From an uncultured Sutterella sp. (GTDB taxonomy: Bacteria > Pseudomonadota > Gammaproteobacteria > Burkholderiales > Burkholderiaceae_F), in the NCBI GenBank assembly GCA_900538905.1, contig UPZS01000003.1, forward strand, positions 1-64,000: a DNA stretch of 64,000 nt, written 5' to 3'. This document shows, in pieces, positions 33,422 to 42,820 of this stretch. A program made the position numbers and the translations under genes. The notes under the pieces are model-generated. The model was not told the origin of the DNA, made no database searches, and saw nothing but the letters and a program-made list of their open reading frames with translations. How positions within the stretch are numbered: position 1 is the first letter of the stretch; each line of letters opens with the position of its first letter.

Positions 33422-34966
33422 TCAGGCCTTGAACTCAATGAGACTCTTGCCGGTCATCGCGGCAGGCGGTTCAACTCCCATGAGCGAGAGCACGGTTGGC
33501 GCCACGTCGGCAAGCACACCGTTTTGAACCGATGCCACGCGATCGGACACAACAACGATGGGCACGGGATTGAGCGAATGTGCCGTATTGGGCGAACCGT
33601 CTGCATTGACGGCATTGTCGGCGTTGCCATGATCAGCAATGATCACCACCTCGTAGTCGGCGTCCTTGGCGGCCTGCACTACGGTTTTTACGCAGTCGTC
33701 AACCGCATGCACAGCCTTCAAAATTGCCTCGTACACACCGGTGTGTCCCACCATGTCGCCGTTGGCAAAGTTCAGGCATACAAAGTTGTACTTGCGTTCA
33801 GACAAAGCTGCCGCCAGTTTGTCGGCCACTTCGTAGGCACTCATTTCAGGCTGCAGATCGTAGGTCGCCACCTTGGGACTCGGCACCAGAATGCGGTCCT
33901 CACCATCAAACACCGCTTCGCGTCCGCCATTGAGGAAGAACGTCACATGCGCGTATTTTTCCGTCTCCGCGATGCGCAACTGCTTGAGTCCTTGCTTGGA
34001 AACCCACTCTCCGATCGTATCGGGCACGTTTTCCTTCGGGAAAAGCACATGTACGCCCGTGAACGTCGGGTCATAAGGCGTCATCGTGGCAAAGAAAAGA
34101 TCCAACGGCTTCATGCCTTCGATTTCGGCCTGTGTAAGTACCGTCGTCAGTTCCTTGGCACGATCGTTGCGGAAATTGATGAAAATGACCGCGTCACCCG
34201 ACTGAATGCGACCGACAGGACGTCCCTGCACGTCCACACGTACGTGCGGTTTCATGAATTCGTCGGTCACGCCTTCGTCATAGGAAGTTGCCACGGCATC
34301 CTCCGCGTTGGTGTAAGCGGTTCCCTTCCCCTTGACCAACAGATCATAGGCTTCACGCACGCGCTCCCAGCGCTTGTCGCGATCCATAGCGTAATAGCGG
34401 CCGACAAGACTGGCCACCGTCCCGGCCAGCGCACCCGAGTTCATCTTTTCTTCAACCTGGCGCACAAAGCCAAGACCGCTCTTGGGATCCGTGTCGCGGC
34501 CATCCATGAAAGCATGCACATAACACTTTTCCATCCCTTCGCGCTTAGCAAGCGCCAGAAGCGCTTCGAGATGTTCGAGAGAAGAATGCACGCCGCCGTC
34601 GGAGAAAAGCCCCATCACGTGCAGTGCGCAGCCCGTGCTTTTCACATGATTGATGATTGCGCGGATTTCCGTGTTCTGAGCCAGCGAATGGCTCTCCGAA
34701 TCCTGCGCACGGCAGGCACGGTTGATCTTGACGAGGTCCTGATAGACCACGCGGCCGGCACCGATGTTGAGGTGCCCCACCTCGGAGTTTCCCATCTGGC
34801 CTTCGGGAAGGCCCACATTTTCGCCATCGGTACGAAGAGTGGCGTGCGGAGTGCTACGGGTGAGCTCCTCGATATAAACGGGGTGCCCGGCACGGATGGC
34901 ATCCGACTTGGAGCCGTCGCCAATTCCCCAGCCGTCTAGGATCATTAACAAAACATTGCGCGTCAT
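33422..34966 (-). CDS. gpmI: 2,3-bisphosphoglycerate-independent phosphoglycerate mutase
   Basis: The 514-residue glycolytic enzyme interconverts 3- and 2-phosphoglycerate. It has the alkaline-phosphatase-like metal site: LDGWG with D11, catalytic Ser61 in [19 protein letters not shown]-type [10 protein letters not shown] and the late IADHGNADN. The start at 34966 is preferred because AGAGGA lies six bases upstream; the ATG at 34972 abuts that site. It stands alone between two terminators. Confidence 0.95.
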   Translation of the reverse strand: MTRNVLLMILDGWGIGDGSKSDAIRAGHPVYIEELTRSTPHATLRTDGENVGLPEGQMGNSEVGHLNIGAGRVVYQDLVKINRACRAQDSESHSLAQNTEIRAIINHVKSTGCALHVMGLFSDGGVHSSLEHLEALLALAKREGMEKCYVHAFMDGRDTDPKSGLGFVRQVEEKMNSGALAGTVASLVGRYYAMDRDKRWERVREAYDLLVKGKGTAYTNAEDAVATSYDEGVTDEFMKPHVRVDVQGRPVGRIQSGDAVIFINFRNDRAKELTTVLTQAEIEGMKPLDLFFATMTPYDPTFTGVHVLFPKENVPDTIGEWVSKQGLKQLRIAETEKYAHVTFFLNGGREAVFDGEDRILVPSPKVATYDLQPEMSAYEVADKLAAALSERKYNFVCLNFANGDMVGHTGVYEAILKAVHAVDDCVKTVVQAAKDADYEVVIIADHGNADNAVNADGSPNTAHSLNPVPIVVVSDRVASVQNGVLADVAPTVLSLMGVEPPAAMTGKSLIEFKA

Positions 34967-35001
34967 AGACATTCCTCTTTGATCGGATGCACGGACCGCA
35001 C

Positions 35002-35042
35002 AAAAAACAAAAGAAGCCGAGAGGAATCAACCACTCGGCTTC
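35002..35042 (-). terminator. rho-independent terminator after the nitronate-monooxygenase-like gene
   Basis: GAAGCCGAG (35013-35021) and CTCGGCTTC (35034-35042) form a 9-bp stem. On the minus strand it is followed by TTTTGTTTTTTG. It lies about 110 bases after the stop at 35152. Confidence 0.85.
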
Positions 35043-35151
35043 GGAGTCAGAAACTACAAAGCGATCCGCCGGAGTGTGCGAAAGATAATACCCGATTCGA
35101 CTTTGGTCGACTCAGAAAATCCGCAACTCCACGAGTTGAAGCTTCAAGGCA

Positions 35152-36396
35152 TTAGGCCGCCTTGGGCTGACGCACGCATTCGGTCTCAACGTAATCGCGC
35201 CACACCTCTTCGGCTGTCGGCAACTGCCAAGTGCCGTCAGGCAGACGCTTAGTAACATCTTTCAGACGCGATACGCTCGCACCGCACGTCCACACCTTAA
35301 AGTTGCGCATATGCGTACACAGGCAGCACTTAGTGTGCTCGGGTACCGGTTGAATATCAATCTTGCCGTGTCGGGCAAACCATTCCTTGACGTAAGAACA
35401 TTCGCCCTTTTGCAGCAAATAACCGTACGCCTCACAGTTGGGACGAATGTCGCTCGTAATAGCCGGAGAATCTTTGAGCATCCGCATCGGATATCCCGTC
35501 GTTGAAAAATGATTGACCTGCACGTCCTCGTCTGTAGCGTCAATGTAACGCTGCTTGACAGCCTGCGGCAGGCCGCTTTCTTGTGTCACGGCAAAACGTG
35601 TGGCCACCTGCACTCCCGCAGCGCCCACATCGCGCACAAAATGCACGGCGTCTTCGCCTGTGAAAATTCCGCCTGCCGCAAACACCGGAATATCGAAGTG
35701 ATTATCTTCGAGCCACTTCACCACATCGCGCACGATGTCTTCAAGGTTGTATTCGGCCCAATCGTCTCCAAAACCCAAATGGCCTCCTGCAAGCGGTCCC
35801 TCAACCACGACGTAGTCAGGCAAGCGGTTCACAGCTTGAGCTCGTTTCATGAAGATTTGCAACGCACGCGTACTGGAGACGACAATACCGATCAGAGCTT
35901 CGCGGAAACGCGGATTGTCCTGCATGAGCTTCATACTCGACAGATGCAGACCGGCAGAAAGGGTAATACCGTCAATACCGCCGTCCAGAGCCGCATTTAA
36001 ACGCGTCTTGAGCGTTGCGGCGCTTGCGTTCATCGTGAGCTTTTCCATGCAGTTGATCAGAATGAGGCCGCGACCAGTTTTGCGACTCATCACGTCAGAA
36101 ACATAATGACGCGTGGACTCTGCCAAGCGATCGAGATCAAACGCAATTTCCGACTTGTCATAGGTGTCGACAAGATTCTTGTAACGGTGAATCTTGTCCT
36201 TGCAAAACCCTGTTCCGAACTGTTTGTCAGCGATATCCATCAAAAGCGCATCGGACAAATGCGCAATGCCGCCAAGCTTCTCTACAGCAAGCGCAAGCGT
36301 GTCGTTGGAAATGTTGACTCCCATGCCTCCGACCATCAGCGGTGCATATTGGCGGTTGTGAAACGTGACGGGAAAGTCCGCGAGTCTGTCGCTCAT
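35152..36396 (-). CDS. nitronate monooxygenase-like flavin oxidoreductase
   Basis: The 414-residue FMN-dependent TIM-barrel protein of the NMO/2-nitropropane dioxygenase superfamily has APLMVGGMGVNIS at the start, ILINCMEKL, VVVEGPLAGGHLGFG (phosphate/FMN loop) and VFAAGGIFTGEDA. The C-terminal 60 residues carry a cysteine cluster (KCCLCTHM..VWTCGAS) that is not part of the minimal fold and could bind iron or zinc. The substrate is unknown. It is longer than classical NMOs and resembles the group annotated as enoyl-ACP reductase II or nitronate monooxygenase. It is separated from the upstream heme operon by that operon's terminator, so it is probably independently transcribed. Confidence 0.8.
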   Translation of the reverse strand: MSDRLADFPVTFHNRQYAPLMVGGMGVNISNDTLALAVEKLGGIAHLSDALLMDIADKQFGTGFCKDKIHRYKNLVDTYDKSEIAFDLDRLAESTRHYVSDVMSRKTGRGLILINCMEKLTMNASAATLKTRLNAALDGGIDGITLSAGLHLSSMKLMQDNPRFREALIGIVVSSTRALQIFMKRAQAVNRLPDYVVVEGPLAGGHLGFGDDWAEYNLEDIVRDVVKWLEDNHFDIPVFAAGGIFTGEDAVHFVRDVGAAGVQVATRFAVTQESGLPQAVKQRYIDATDEDVQVNHFSTTGYPMRMLKDSPAITSDIRPNCEAYGYLLQKGECSYVKEWFARHGKIDIQPVPEHTKCCLCTHMRNFKVWTCGASVSRLKDVTKRLPDGTWQLPTAEEVWRDYVETECVRQPKAA

Positions 36397-36551
36397 GTTT
36401 GGTTGATCCTTAGAAGTTTTGAAAGCTGCAAAACATTGGGATCAACATTGTTTCGCGTTTGCAAGCCTTTGAGATGACTTGAAAATTCAGAACAATTCCG
36501 TAATTTTCACAGGCTCCCAACACCTTGATTTTGTGGTAGTGCGCACATTCG

Positions 36552-36589
36552 AAAAAAGATCGGGGACCGTATGCACACCGGCACCGATC
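36552..36589 (-). terminator. terminator of the heme operon
   Basis: On the minus strand GATCGG...CCGATC (36584-36589 with 36558-36563) closes a hairpin with an inner CCG/CGG pairing, followed by six T. It starts 33 bases past the flavodoxin stop. Confidence 0.65.
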
Positions 36590-36622
36590 CCCTGTGTTTC
36601 AACAAAATATTGCGATATTTAC

Positions 36623-37126
36623 TCAGGCACCAAACACATCTTGGTAGGTCCTAACGGCCGCCAACGCATCAAGTCGATCCGGATGCGTTTCGCTTTGCTT
36701 GCGGCGCGCTTCACGTTCGGGCGTCACTTCGCCGCCCATCATGGCGGTCATGCGGGCAAAAAGTTCCGGATCAATGCGTCCTCGGCATAAAAATTCCAAC
36801 TTGAGCGTGTTGTCCTCTCCTGCCTCGACCAATGTCATACTCGTACGATGCATCCAGTCCTTGGCTTTCGGATTTTCCGGATCACCGCCCATCGTGGCAA
36901 AGCAGGCAATGTCTTTGCCCTTAATCCGTTTAGCAACAGCCTTGGTGTCTTCGGGCGCCATGCCGCGATCGCACCAAAAACAAAGCACGATCGGGTTGTA
37001 TGCGCTCAGATCGGCAGGCACCTGAGAGGCTTCGACATAGTCGCAGGGCCCAATGCCGTCTTGCAGAGCGCGTGCAATGACACGGGTATTTCCCGTTTTC
37101 GAACTGACAACAATCAGAGGTTTCAT
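36623..37126 (-). CDS. flavodoxin-superfamily protein of the heme operon
   Basis: This 167-residue single-domain flavodoxin-like protein begins KPLIVVSSKTGNTRVIA, with the FMN-phosphate loop SKTGNT. It continues with IVLCFWCDRGMAPEDTKA and FATMGGDPENPKAKDWM, and has a C-terminal helical tail (RMTAMMGGEVTPEREARRK). It is the last gene of the heme operon, 14 bases after the HutX-like gene. Two roles are plausible: electron donor to the radical SAM heme-opening enzyme, or reductase of the linear tetrapyrrole product, as proposed for HmuF of Fusobacterium nucleatum and for the BilS partner of bilirubin reductase. I chose the ATG at 37126 because GGGAAG lies just before it; ATG 37138 adds four residues. 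Confidence 0.82.
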   Translation of the reverse strand: MKPLIVVSSKTGNTRVIARALQDGIGPCDYVEASQVPADLSAYNPIVLCFWCDRGMAPEDTKAVAKRIKGKDIACFATMGGDPENPKAKDWMHRTSMTLVEAGEDNTLKLEFLCRGRIDPELFARMTAMMGGEVTPEREARRKQSETHPDRLDALAAVRTYQDVFGA

Positions 37127-37140
37127 GATGCTTCCCATTT

Positions 37141-37674
37141 TTAAGCGCAGAAGGCTTCCTTGCCCGCAAAAAACAGTGTCTTGACGGACTCGATGATTTT
37201 GTGATTTTCTCGTCCGAGATAAACCGAGAAGGAAACCTTACCCTCCTTGTCAAAGAAAATCACGCAATGCGATTCGCGCTTCATGAAGGGAATGGAAGCA
37301 AACGCGATGGCACCGACGGCGTCGAACTTCAAATGTCCACCCACCACAGCGTTCTTATGAAGGATGTTGTAGTAACCTTGGGCGCGCTTACCCGCAGAAA
37401 GCTTCGCTTCGATTTCAAACACGTGGCCGCCGTGCTGAATGAAAAGCGTAGCGCGCTCCCATTGTGCGAGACTCTCCCACACCTCATCAAAGCGTTCCGC
37501 CACGTCACCCGTCACGAACGAACACATGTCGCGCCCGAGAAGTTGTGCGGCCGCAAGCGGCGTCAGATCAAGACGAGCAGCAATCGTCTCAAGCGTAGCC
37601 GGAAAAGGCGCGGCAAGCAGTTCCTCGATCACAGACTTCTGCTCTTCGGTTGCGGTGCGATATTCAATCGTCAT
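37141..37674 (-). CDS. hutX: HutX/HuvX-type cytoplasmic heme carrier
   Basis: The 177-residue protein matches the HutX/ChuX heme-utilisation fold. It has an N-terminal winged-helix-like segment (ATLETIAARLDLTPLAAAQLL), then the conserved core KNAVVGGHLKFDAVGAIAFASIPFMKRESHCVIFFDKEG and VYLGRENHKIIESV. HutX binds heme in the cytoplasm and passes it to degradation enzymes. No hutZ is present next to it; in this operon the recipient would be the HutW-like radical SAM enzyme. The gene follows the ECF ATPase by 55 bases and precedes the flavodoxin by 14. Confidence 0.85.
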   Translation of the reverse strand: MTIEYRTATEEQKSVIEELLAAPFPATLETIAARLDLTPLAAAQLLGRDMCSFVTGDVAERFDEVWESLAQWERATLFIQHGGHVFEIEAKLSAGKRAQGYYNILHKNAVVGGHLKFDAVGAIAFASIPFMKRESHCVIFFDKEGKVSFSVYLGRENHKIIESVKTLFFAGKEAFCA

Positions 37675-37729
37675 CGTTTTATCCCCTCAAAAATGTGAGC
37701 TGAAATTTACTTTTGCTTCTTCAAAACAT

Positions 37730-39211
37730 TTATCTGGCGCATTCCTTCTGCAAATCCGTCATCACCAACGCCCGATCACACGATTCCAAAAGCTCCAGAT
37801 CGTGCGTTACCAGAAACACGGCGCGCCCTGCATCTGCCTGCTCGCGCATCAGACGGGCAATGGCGGCCATATTGGCGCCGTCCAACCCGCTCGTCGGTTC
37901 ATCCAAAATCAAAATGGCTGGATTTTTTGCAACGGCGCAGGCAATCACCAGACGCTGTTTTTCGCCTCCGGAAAGACTTTGCGGATGGCGCTCTGCCAAC
38001 GCCAATAAATTGAGACTTGTCAAAATTTCATGGACGCGAGTCTTGTCTTCAGAACTCGGCCGCATGACAGCCAAACGTCGCCATCCCCTGGCACCCGAGG
38101 CACCGATGCGCCCAGCCACAATGGCACCTTCGACTTCTTCGGTCACCGTCCGCATCTGCAACTGATGATCGGCGTTTTGAAGCACCAATCCGGAAAACGG
38201 CATCAATCCTTCGTCGCCGACTTTTTCCTCGCCAATGTAAAAGTCCCCCTTAGCCTTATTGAGGCCCGTGAGAATGCGGGCCAATGTCGTCTTACCCGTG
38301 CCGTTGTCACCCACAAGTGCCGTAATACCCTGCCCAACAGTAAAACCCGTGCCGTCAAAAATGACATGCTTGTCGTCGTAGGCAAAACGTATGCGGCTCG
38401 CTGAAAATACGTCGCGCGTTTTCGGTGTTGTTTCTTGGCTCGTCACCTCAATGCGCGGCAAGGCCCGACGCACATCCGACACCTCGGCTTTTCTCAGTCC
38501 CCAGCGGGCACGGAAAGCATCGTCATAGAGTCCGATAAACGGCATTTCAGTCACGATCCTGCCCTGGCTCATCACGATGACGGCATCGGCAGCGTCTTTG
38601 AGCCAGTAAAGCCGATGATCCACCACCAAAATTGCCGCACCTTCTTTTTTAAGCTCCAAGATCGTGCGAGCAAGCGCTTGTGTTGCTTCCGGATCCAAGT
38701 TGGCACTGGGCTCATCGAAAATAAGCGTCTTGGGCCCCAACGCCAGAATGGCCGCCAGACCGACCTTCTGCTTTTGTCCTTCGGACAGCGCATGAATATC
38801 GCGCGTGAGCAGTTCCTCAATTCCAAGTTTGCGGGCAGCTTTTAGCGTACGCTCGCGCACATCCTTGGGGTCAAACGAGCGGCTACGCAGAGCAAAAGCA
38901 ATTTCGTCGCCCGCGTTGAGTGCGAAAAACTGCTCTTCGGGATCTTGAAAAAGCGTGCCAATCACTTCCGACAATTCCGCCACCGGCGTTTCGGAAACAT
39001 TGAATCCGGCCACCGTCACACTGCCTTCGAGTCGGCCGCCGTATATCTGCGGGCAAAGCCCATTGGCCAGACGCATCAATGTGGTCTTGCCGCAGCCTGA
39101 CGCCCCCGTCACCAATTTGAGCTCCCCCGAAGCAACCGTGAAACTGATGTCGGAAACAGCCGGCGTCTGCGTATTAGCGTAGGTGTATGAAACGTTCTTG
39201 AATTCGATCAT
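37730..39211 (-). CDS. ECF transporter fused double ATPase (EcfA-EcfA')
   Basis: The 493-residue protein carries two ABC ATPase domains in one chain. Domain 1 has Walker A GASGCGKTT (about 37-45), the ECF-type Q-loop FQDPEEQFF, signature LSEGQKQKV and LIFDEPSANLD. Domain 2 (from about 255) has GDNGTGKTT, LQNADHQLQM, LSGGEKQRL and LILDEPTSGLD. The Q-loop DPEEQ is diagnostic of energy-coupling-factor transporters. It works with the T and S components encoded immediately upstream. The position between a TonB receptor and HutX points to heme or a tetrapyrrole as substrate, which is inference. Confidence 0.92.
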   Translation of the reverse strand: MIEFKNVSYTYANTQTPAVSDISFTVASGELKLVTGASGCGKTTLMRLANGLCPQIYGGRLEGSVTVAGFNVSETPVAELSEVIGTLFQDPEEQFFALNAGDEIAFALRSRSFDPKDVRERTLKAARKLGIEELLTRDIHALSEGQKQKVGLAAILALGPKTLIFDEPSANLDPEATQALARTILELKKEGAAILVVDHRLYWLKDAADAVIVMSQGRIVTEMPFIGLYDDAFRARWGLRKAEVSDVRRALPRIEVTSQETTPKTRDVFSASRIRFAYDDKHVIFDGTGFTVGQGITALVGDNGTGKTTLARILTGLNKAKGDFYIGEEKVGDEGLMPFSGLVLQNADHQLQMRTVTEEVEGAIVAGRIGASGARGWRRLAVMRPSSEDKTRVHEILTSLNLLALAERHPQSLSGGEKQRLVIACAVAKNPAILILDEPTSGLDGANMAAIARLMREQADAGRAVFLVTHDLELLESCDRALVMTDLQKECAR

Positions 39212-39230
39212 GTCGGGAACCTCACAAACC

Positions 39231-40022
39231 CTAGTGCATCATCTTGACGCCCCCGTCGGGCATCCAGATATGTGCAAGCCATATTTCGCAGCAAATCACA
39301 GCAACGGTCGTCAAAACCAACAACCCCAAGACATTCCAGTCAATCGGACAAAGGCCGACGCCGTCGCTGCGAATCGTGCGCTGGCGGGCACCCATTCCTT
39401 TGAGTTCCGCGGCAACGCCCAGCGTTTCCGAGCTCTTCAAAGCCCGAAACAGAATCGGTGCCAGAATCAAGCGGGCCGATAGGATCGGGTGTAGCGTGAG
39501 CATCGCCGGCCCCAGCGGCCAGCCCTTGATGCGAAGAGTTTCCCAAACCTGTTTGATGTCGTTGGCAAAAGTCGGAATAAAGCGCAGCATCACGGCCGTG
39601 GGCAAAAAGATGACAAAAGGCAACTTCATGCGTTCCAACGTCAGCAACAGATCTTCCACACGTGTAGTGAGAGCCAGAACCATCACCACGTTCATCATGG
39701 AAAGTCCGCGCAAAAAGGGAATCAGGAGCATCTTGGCGCTCAGCCCGCCGAGCCCCGGCATCCAGAGCTGAAAGCCCAGCGCGCAGAGCGCTGCAATGGC
39801 CATCATCGCCGCCATCAGAACGTACAAGACAGCGACCAGACCGGGGCGCTTGAGCAACAACACGTAAACAAGTGTGACAGCAAAAAGCACGAGCTGTGAC
39901 ACCATGCCGGAAGAGGCGACAGTCAGCACCGCCGTTGTTGCCGTCACGATGAGTTTGGTACGGGCGTCGAGCTTTCGCAGCACGCTCGACTGTGCCACCC
40001 CCTTAGCGAACAAAGCCCGCAT
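39231..40022 (-). CDS. ECF transporter transmembrane component EcfT
   Basis: The 263-residue protein begins VLRKLDARTKLIVTATTAVLTV, the typical EcfT start, and has four to five membrane segments (about 24-110 and 225-245). Cytoplasmic coupling helices carry the short basic segment LRIKGWPLG and AELKGMGARQRTIRS, corresponding to the A-R-G motifs that contact the ATPases. The ATG lies 20 bases inside the S-component gene, so the two are coupled. The ATPase gene starts 19 bases downstream. Confidence 0.9.
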   Translation of the reverse strand: MRALFAKGVAQSSVLRKLDARTKLIVTATTAVLTVASSGMVSQLVLFAVTLVYVLLLKRPGLVAVLYVLMAAMMAIAALCALGFQLWMPGLGGLSAKMLLIPFLRGLSMMNVVMVLALTTRVEDLLLTLERMKLPFVIFLPTAVMLRFIPTFANDIKQVWETLRIKGWPLGPAMLTLHPILSARLILAPILFRALKSSETLGVAAELKGMGARQRTIRSDGVGLCPIDWNVLGLLVLTTVAVICCEIWLAHIWMPDGGVKMMH

Positions 40023-40551
40023 GTCGCAACTCCTTTACCGTTTTACGACCAAACCAAAGTCCGCCGAGAGACCCCAGATAACCAATGAAGACGATCGGCA
40101 CAACCATCGTCATCAAGCTTGGGCTTTCGCGCATGAAAAGAAACGACACGCCAAGCGACAACCCTTTGCTCACAAGGTCATAAACGCCGACACCCACCCA
40201 AGGCGACCAAGGCTTGAAAGCCCCTCCCGTCAACCAAATGCAAAGTTCCCCCAGCAAAGCTCCGGCTAAGGCTGCCGGCAACAGCGTCAGACTGCCGCCC
40301 ATCAAACACACGCTCACGATCATGCTGATGACCGTAAACAAAAGCAACGTGCCGGGCTTGGGCACTTTGGTAAGCAGCACAATGATCAGCGTCGTATAGA
40401 CAAGGTTTTTCGCAATCAGCGACACAGGGTTCATGCCGCCGCCGGCCAGAGCGATCAACAGGCTCGAGAGTTTGGCCGCTGCGGCAAAAACGCCGATAAG
40501 TACAAGCTCTCGCGCTTCCCAATGCCGTTTTCTGATGGGAGTGTCCGTCAT
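40003..40551 (-). CDS. ECF transporter substrate-binding S component (MptD/Trep_Strep type)
   Basis: The 182-residue polytopic protein has about five to six membrane helices. It starts HWEARELVLIGVFAAAAKLSSLL and has the segment VLLTKVPKPGTLLLFTVIS found in MptD/Trep_Strep-type S components. S components fix the substrate of ECF transporters. The family's substrate is not established to my knowledge; here the gene sits between a TonB-dependent receptor and HutX in a heme operon, so heme or a related tetrapyrrole is the natural candidate. No permease of the classical HutCD/HmuUV type is in the operon. Confidence 0.82.
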   Translation of the reverse strand: MTDTPIRKRHWEARELVLIGVFAAAAKLSSLLIALAGGGMNPVSLIAKNLVYTTLIIVLLTKVPKPGTLLLFTVISMIVSVCLMGGSLTLLPAALAGALLGELCIWLTGGAFKPWSPWVGVGVYDLVSKGLSLGVSFLFMRESPSLMTMVVPIVFIGYLGSLGGLWFGRKTVKELRHAGFVR

Positions 40552-40658
40552 AACGTTTCGTAGGTGCGGGAAAAGCCGTCCGGAAAGTGTTGATCAGGAA
40601 GCCAAATCAAACACTTTCCGGATCAGCCCGGTCTTTTCAGACCTTTGAAGAGGGTGAT

Positions 40659-42710
40659 TTAGAAGCGAGCTCCCAGTTTGGCCACAAAGTAGCGCCCGGG
40701 TTCATAGATGGAGGTCTGTTCCTGATACCCCTTGTCAAAGATGTTGTAGAGCCCCAGATCAAACGTGTACTGGCGCTTCGGGCCGAAGTCCACACCCGCC
40801 GTCAGATTGAGCGTGGTGTAGCCGCCGAGTCGATAGCTACTCGAGTCCGTTGCGCTCTGAATACCATCGTTGTATTCGATTTCGGTCTGCGAGCGGGCAA
40901 AAGCATCGGCTCTCAACCCCAATCCCGCGTACATGCCGCTCCAGCGCACGCCGTAGCGCAGCATAAATGCCGGAGTAGCGGTGTCGTACGTCGAAAAACC
41001 GTTGCCGTTTTGATATTGACGACGCATCCACGTCGCAGTCAGATAGGGTTCAAAGCCGGTCTCGGCAATGCGTACGGATGACGTCAGCTCGACGCCGAAC
41101 GTCTTGGCCTCTGCCACATTGCTGTACTTATAGCCCCCCAATGATTCATTCCAAAGCGTCGCAATGTAGTCGTCCGCCTCCGAGTAGAACGCCGCAATAT
41201 CGGCCGACACATAAGCCGAAGACCAGCGCGCACCGATTTCGAAGTTGTCCGACGTTTCAGGCTTCAGATCCGGATTGGCATAAGTCGTGCCTCCGGCCTG
41301 CCCCATGGCGGTATCCACATAGAGTTCCTGCAGAATGGGAGAGCGGTAGCCCTGTGCGTAACTTGCACGCAAAGACAGATTGTCCGTTGCCCGCCACAAG
41401 AGACCCGCGTTGAAAATCAGTTTACCGTCCGACTGGTTGGCATTCTTCCAGTCCCCCGCTTTTTTGACGTCCCGGCTGTCCATGTCCGTCTTCACCCAGG
41501 TGTAGCGTGCGCCGTAGGTCAGCGTAACGTCGGCCGGCAACTGCGTTTCCATGCTAGCGTAAACAGCGTTGGTCATCTGATAGCCGTCGTAGAGCTTGTT
41601 GCCCATGACCATCGTCATCATGGGCATTATCATTTGCGTGATGCTTTGGGCCGATAAGTCATCATAAGAAAGTTCATAACCGGCAATCAGGTAATTGCGT
41701 TCGCCCAACTGCCAATCCGTCTGCAACGAGAACCCATACTGATCGGTCGTGTTATAGGCCATCGGCTGAACCACATAAGACATCGATCCCATTGATCCGG
41801 GTACGCTGTTTACCATGTCTTTCTTGCTTTTCTGGTAGAAGGCATCGGTACGCAATCGCACAAACGCATCACTGATGTTTCTAAACTCCCCAAATGCCGC
41901 CGTTTTGAATCGCGACCACTTGGGTACATCCACCGTAAAGCCCGGCGTGTTGACGTCGCTCGAACCAAATTCAAGGTCGTAGTAATCCACCGAGGCTCCG
42001 ACCGTGGTGTTCGGCGTGAAGTCATATGACAAGAAGCCGGAAACCGAACGAGCCGTGAAGTACGTGTTCTCCATTTCACCCTTCGGGGTCTTCAAATTGT
42101 CGTTGTCTTCAATCGACGCACTTAACCGATATTTCCAACCATCAATTCCGCCGTAAATCGAACCCGAGGCGTTCTTCCCAGAAGCCGAAGTATTCATGCC
42201 TGCCGATACCTCGCCTTCGATCAGCTTCGTACCGCCCTTTTTCGTGATGATGTTGATGGCGCCGCCAATGGCGTCCGAGCCGTACAAAACGGAAGCCGGC
42301 CCTTTGATCACTTCGATGCGTTCGATCATGGATGGATCGATCAGCATCGGCGAGCCCGACATGGACTTGTGTTCCGATACCTTCTGCCCATCGATCATCA
42401 CGAGGGTGCGAAAGGCATCTTCACCGCGAATCTTGATTCGCTTCATTCCCTGACCGCCGTCGTTATTGATGCGAACACCAGGAATGTCTTCGAGCAGTTC
42501 ACCCACGTTACGTGCGCTTGAACGGCGAATCTCCTCCTGCGTGATCACCGAAACGGACATGTTCACGTCCATCAGTTCCTGTTCCACGCGACCGGCTGTG
42601 ACCTTGACCTCATCAAGTTCTACGGTTTCCTGTGCCTGTACTTGCAGCGCGAGGCCGGAAAACGCAGCCAATACAGCGACAGCCGCAAGTTTGGGAGTAC
42701 GGGACATCAT
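40659..42710 (-). CDS. TonB-dependent outer-membrane receptor, probable heme receptor
   Basis: The 683-residue receptor has a signal peptide (AAVAVLAAFSGLALQVQA), a TonB box-like VELDEVKVTAG, a plug domain (about 45-160: LLEDIPGVRINN, GPASVLYGSDAIGGAINIITK) and a 22-strand barrel ending in aromatic-rich strands with a final Phe (AKLGARF). The segments YRSPILQELY and YANPDLKPETSDNFEIG resemble the FRAP and NPDL boxes of heme receptors. AAGGA lies 7 bases before the first ATG. It is 110 bases from hutW and 107 from the ECF genes. Without the operon context a siderophore receptor would be equally possible. Confidence 0.88.
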   Translation of the reverse strand: MMSRTPKLAAVAVLAAFSGLALQVQAQETVELDEVKVTAGRVEQELMDVNMSVSVITQEEIRRSSARNVGELLEDIPGVRINNDGGQGMKRIKIRGEDAFRTLVMIDGQKVSEHKSMSGSPMLIDPSMIERIEVIKGPASVLYGSDAIGGAINIITKKGGTKLIEGEVSAGMNTSASGKNASGSIYGGIDGWKYRLSASIEDNDNLKTPKGEMENTYFTARSVSGFLSYDFTPNTTVGASVDYYDLEFGSSDVNTPGFTVDVPKWSRFKTAAFGEFRNISDAFVRLRTDAFYQKSKKDMVNSVPGSMGSMSYVVQPMAYNTTDQYGFSLQTDWQLGERNYLIAGYELSYDDLSAQSITQMIMPMMTMVMGNKLYDGYQMTNAVYASMETQLPADVTLTYGARYTWVKTDMDSRDVKKAGDWKNANQSDGKLIFNAGLLWRATDNLSLRASYAQGYRSPILQELYVDTAMGQAGGTTYANPDLKPETSDNFEIGARWSSAYVSADIAAFYSEADDYIATLWNESLGGYKYSNVAEAKTFGVELTSSVRIAETGFEPYLTATWMRRQYQNGNGFSTYDTATPAFMLRYGVRWSGMYAGLGLRADAFARSQTEIEYNDGIQSATDSSSYRLGGYTTLNLTAGVDFGPKRQYTFDLGLYNIFDKGYQEQTSIYEPGRYFVAKLGARF

Positions 42711-42820
42711 CGATTTTTCCTTCGTTTGATAAAGACAGCGCGCACTCTTGTGGTTTGTTTTTTACGGTGCGGCGTGTTCGTTAAATTCCTGTGTCAACGG
42801 GGATACTTTGAATGGAGTTC

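Noticed and set aside
33416..34939. 507-codon rightward open frame opposite gpmI
   Set aside because: Antisense shadow of a fully conserved glycolytic gene; the translation is rich in His/Arg with no recognisable domain.
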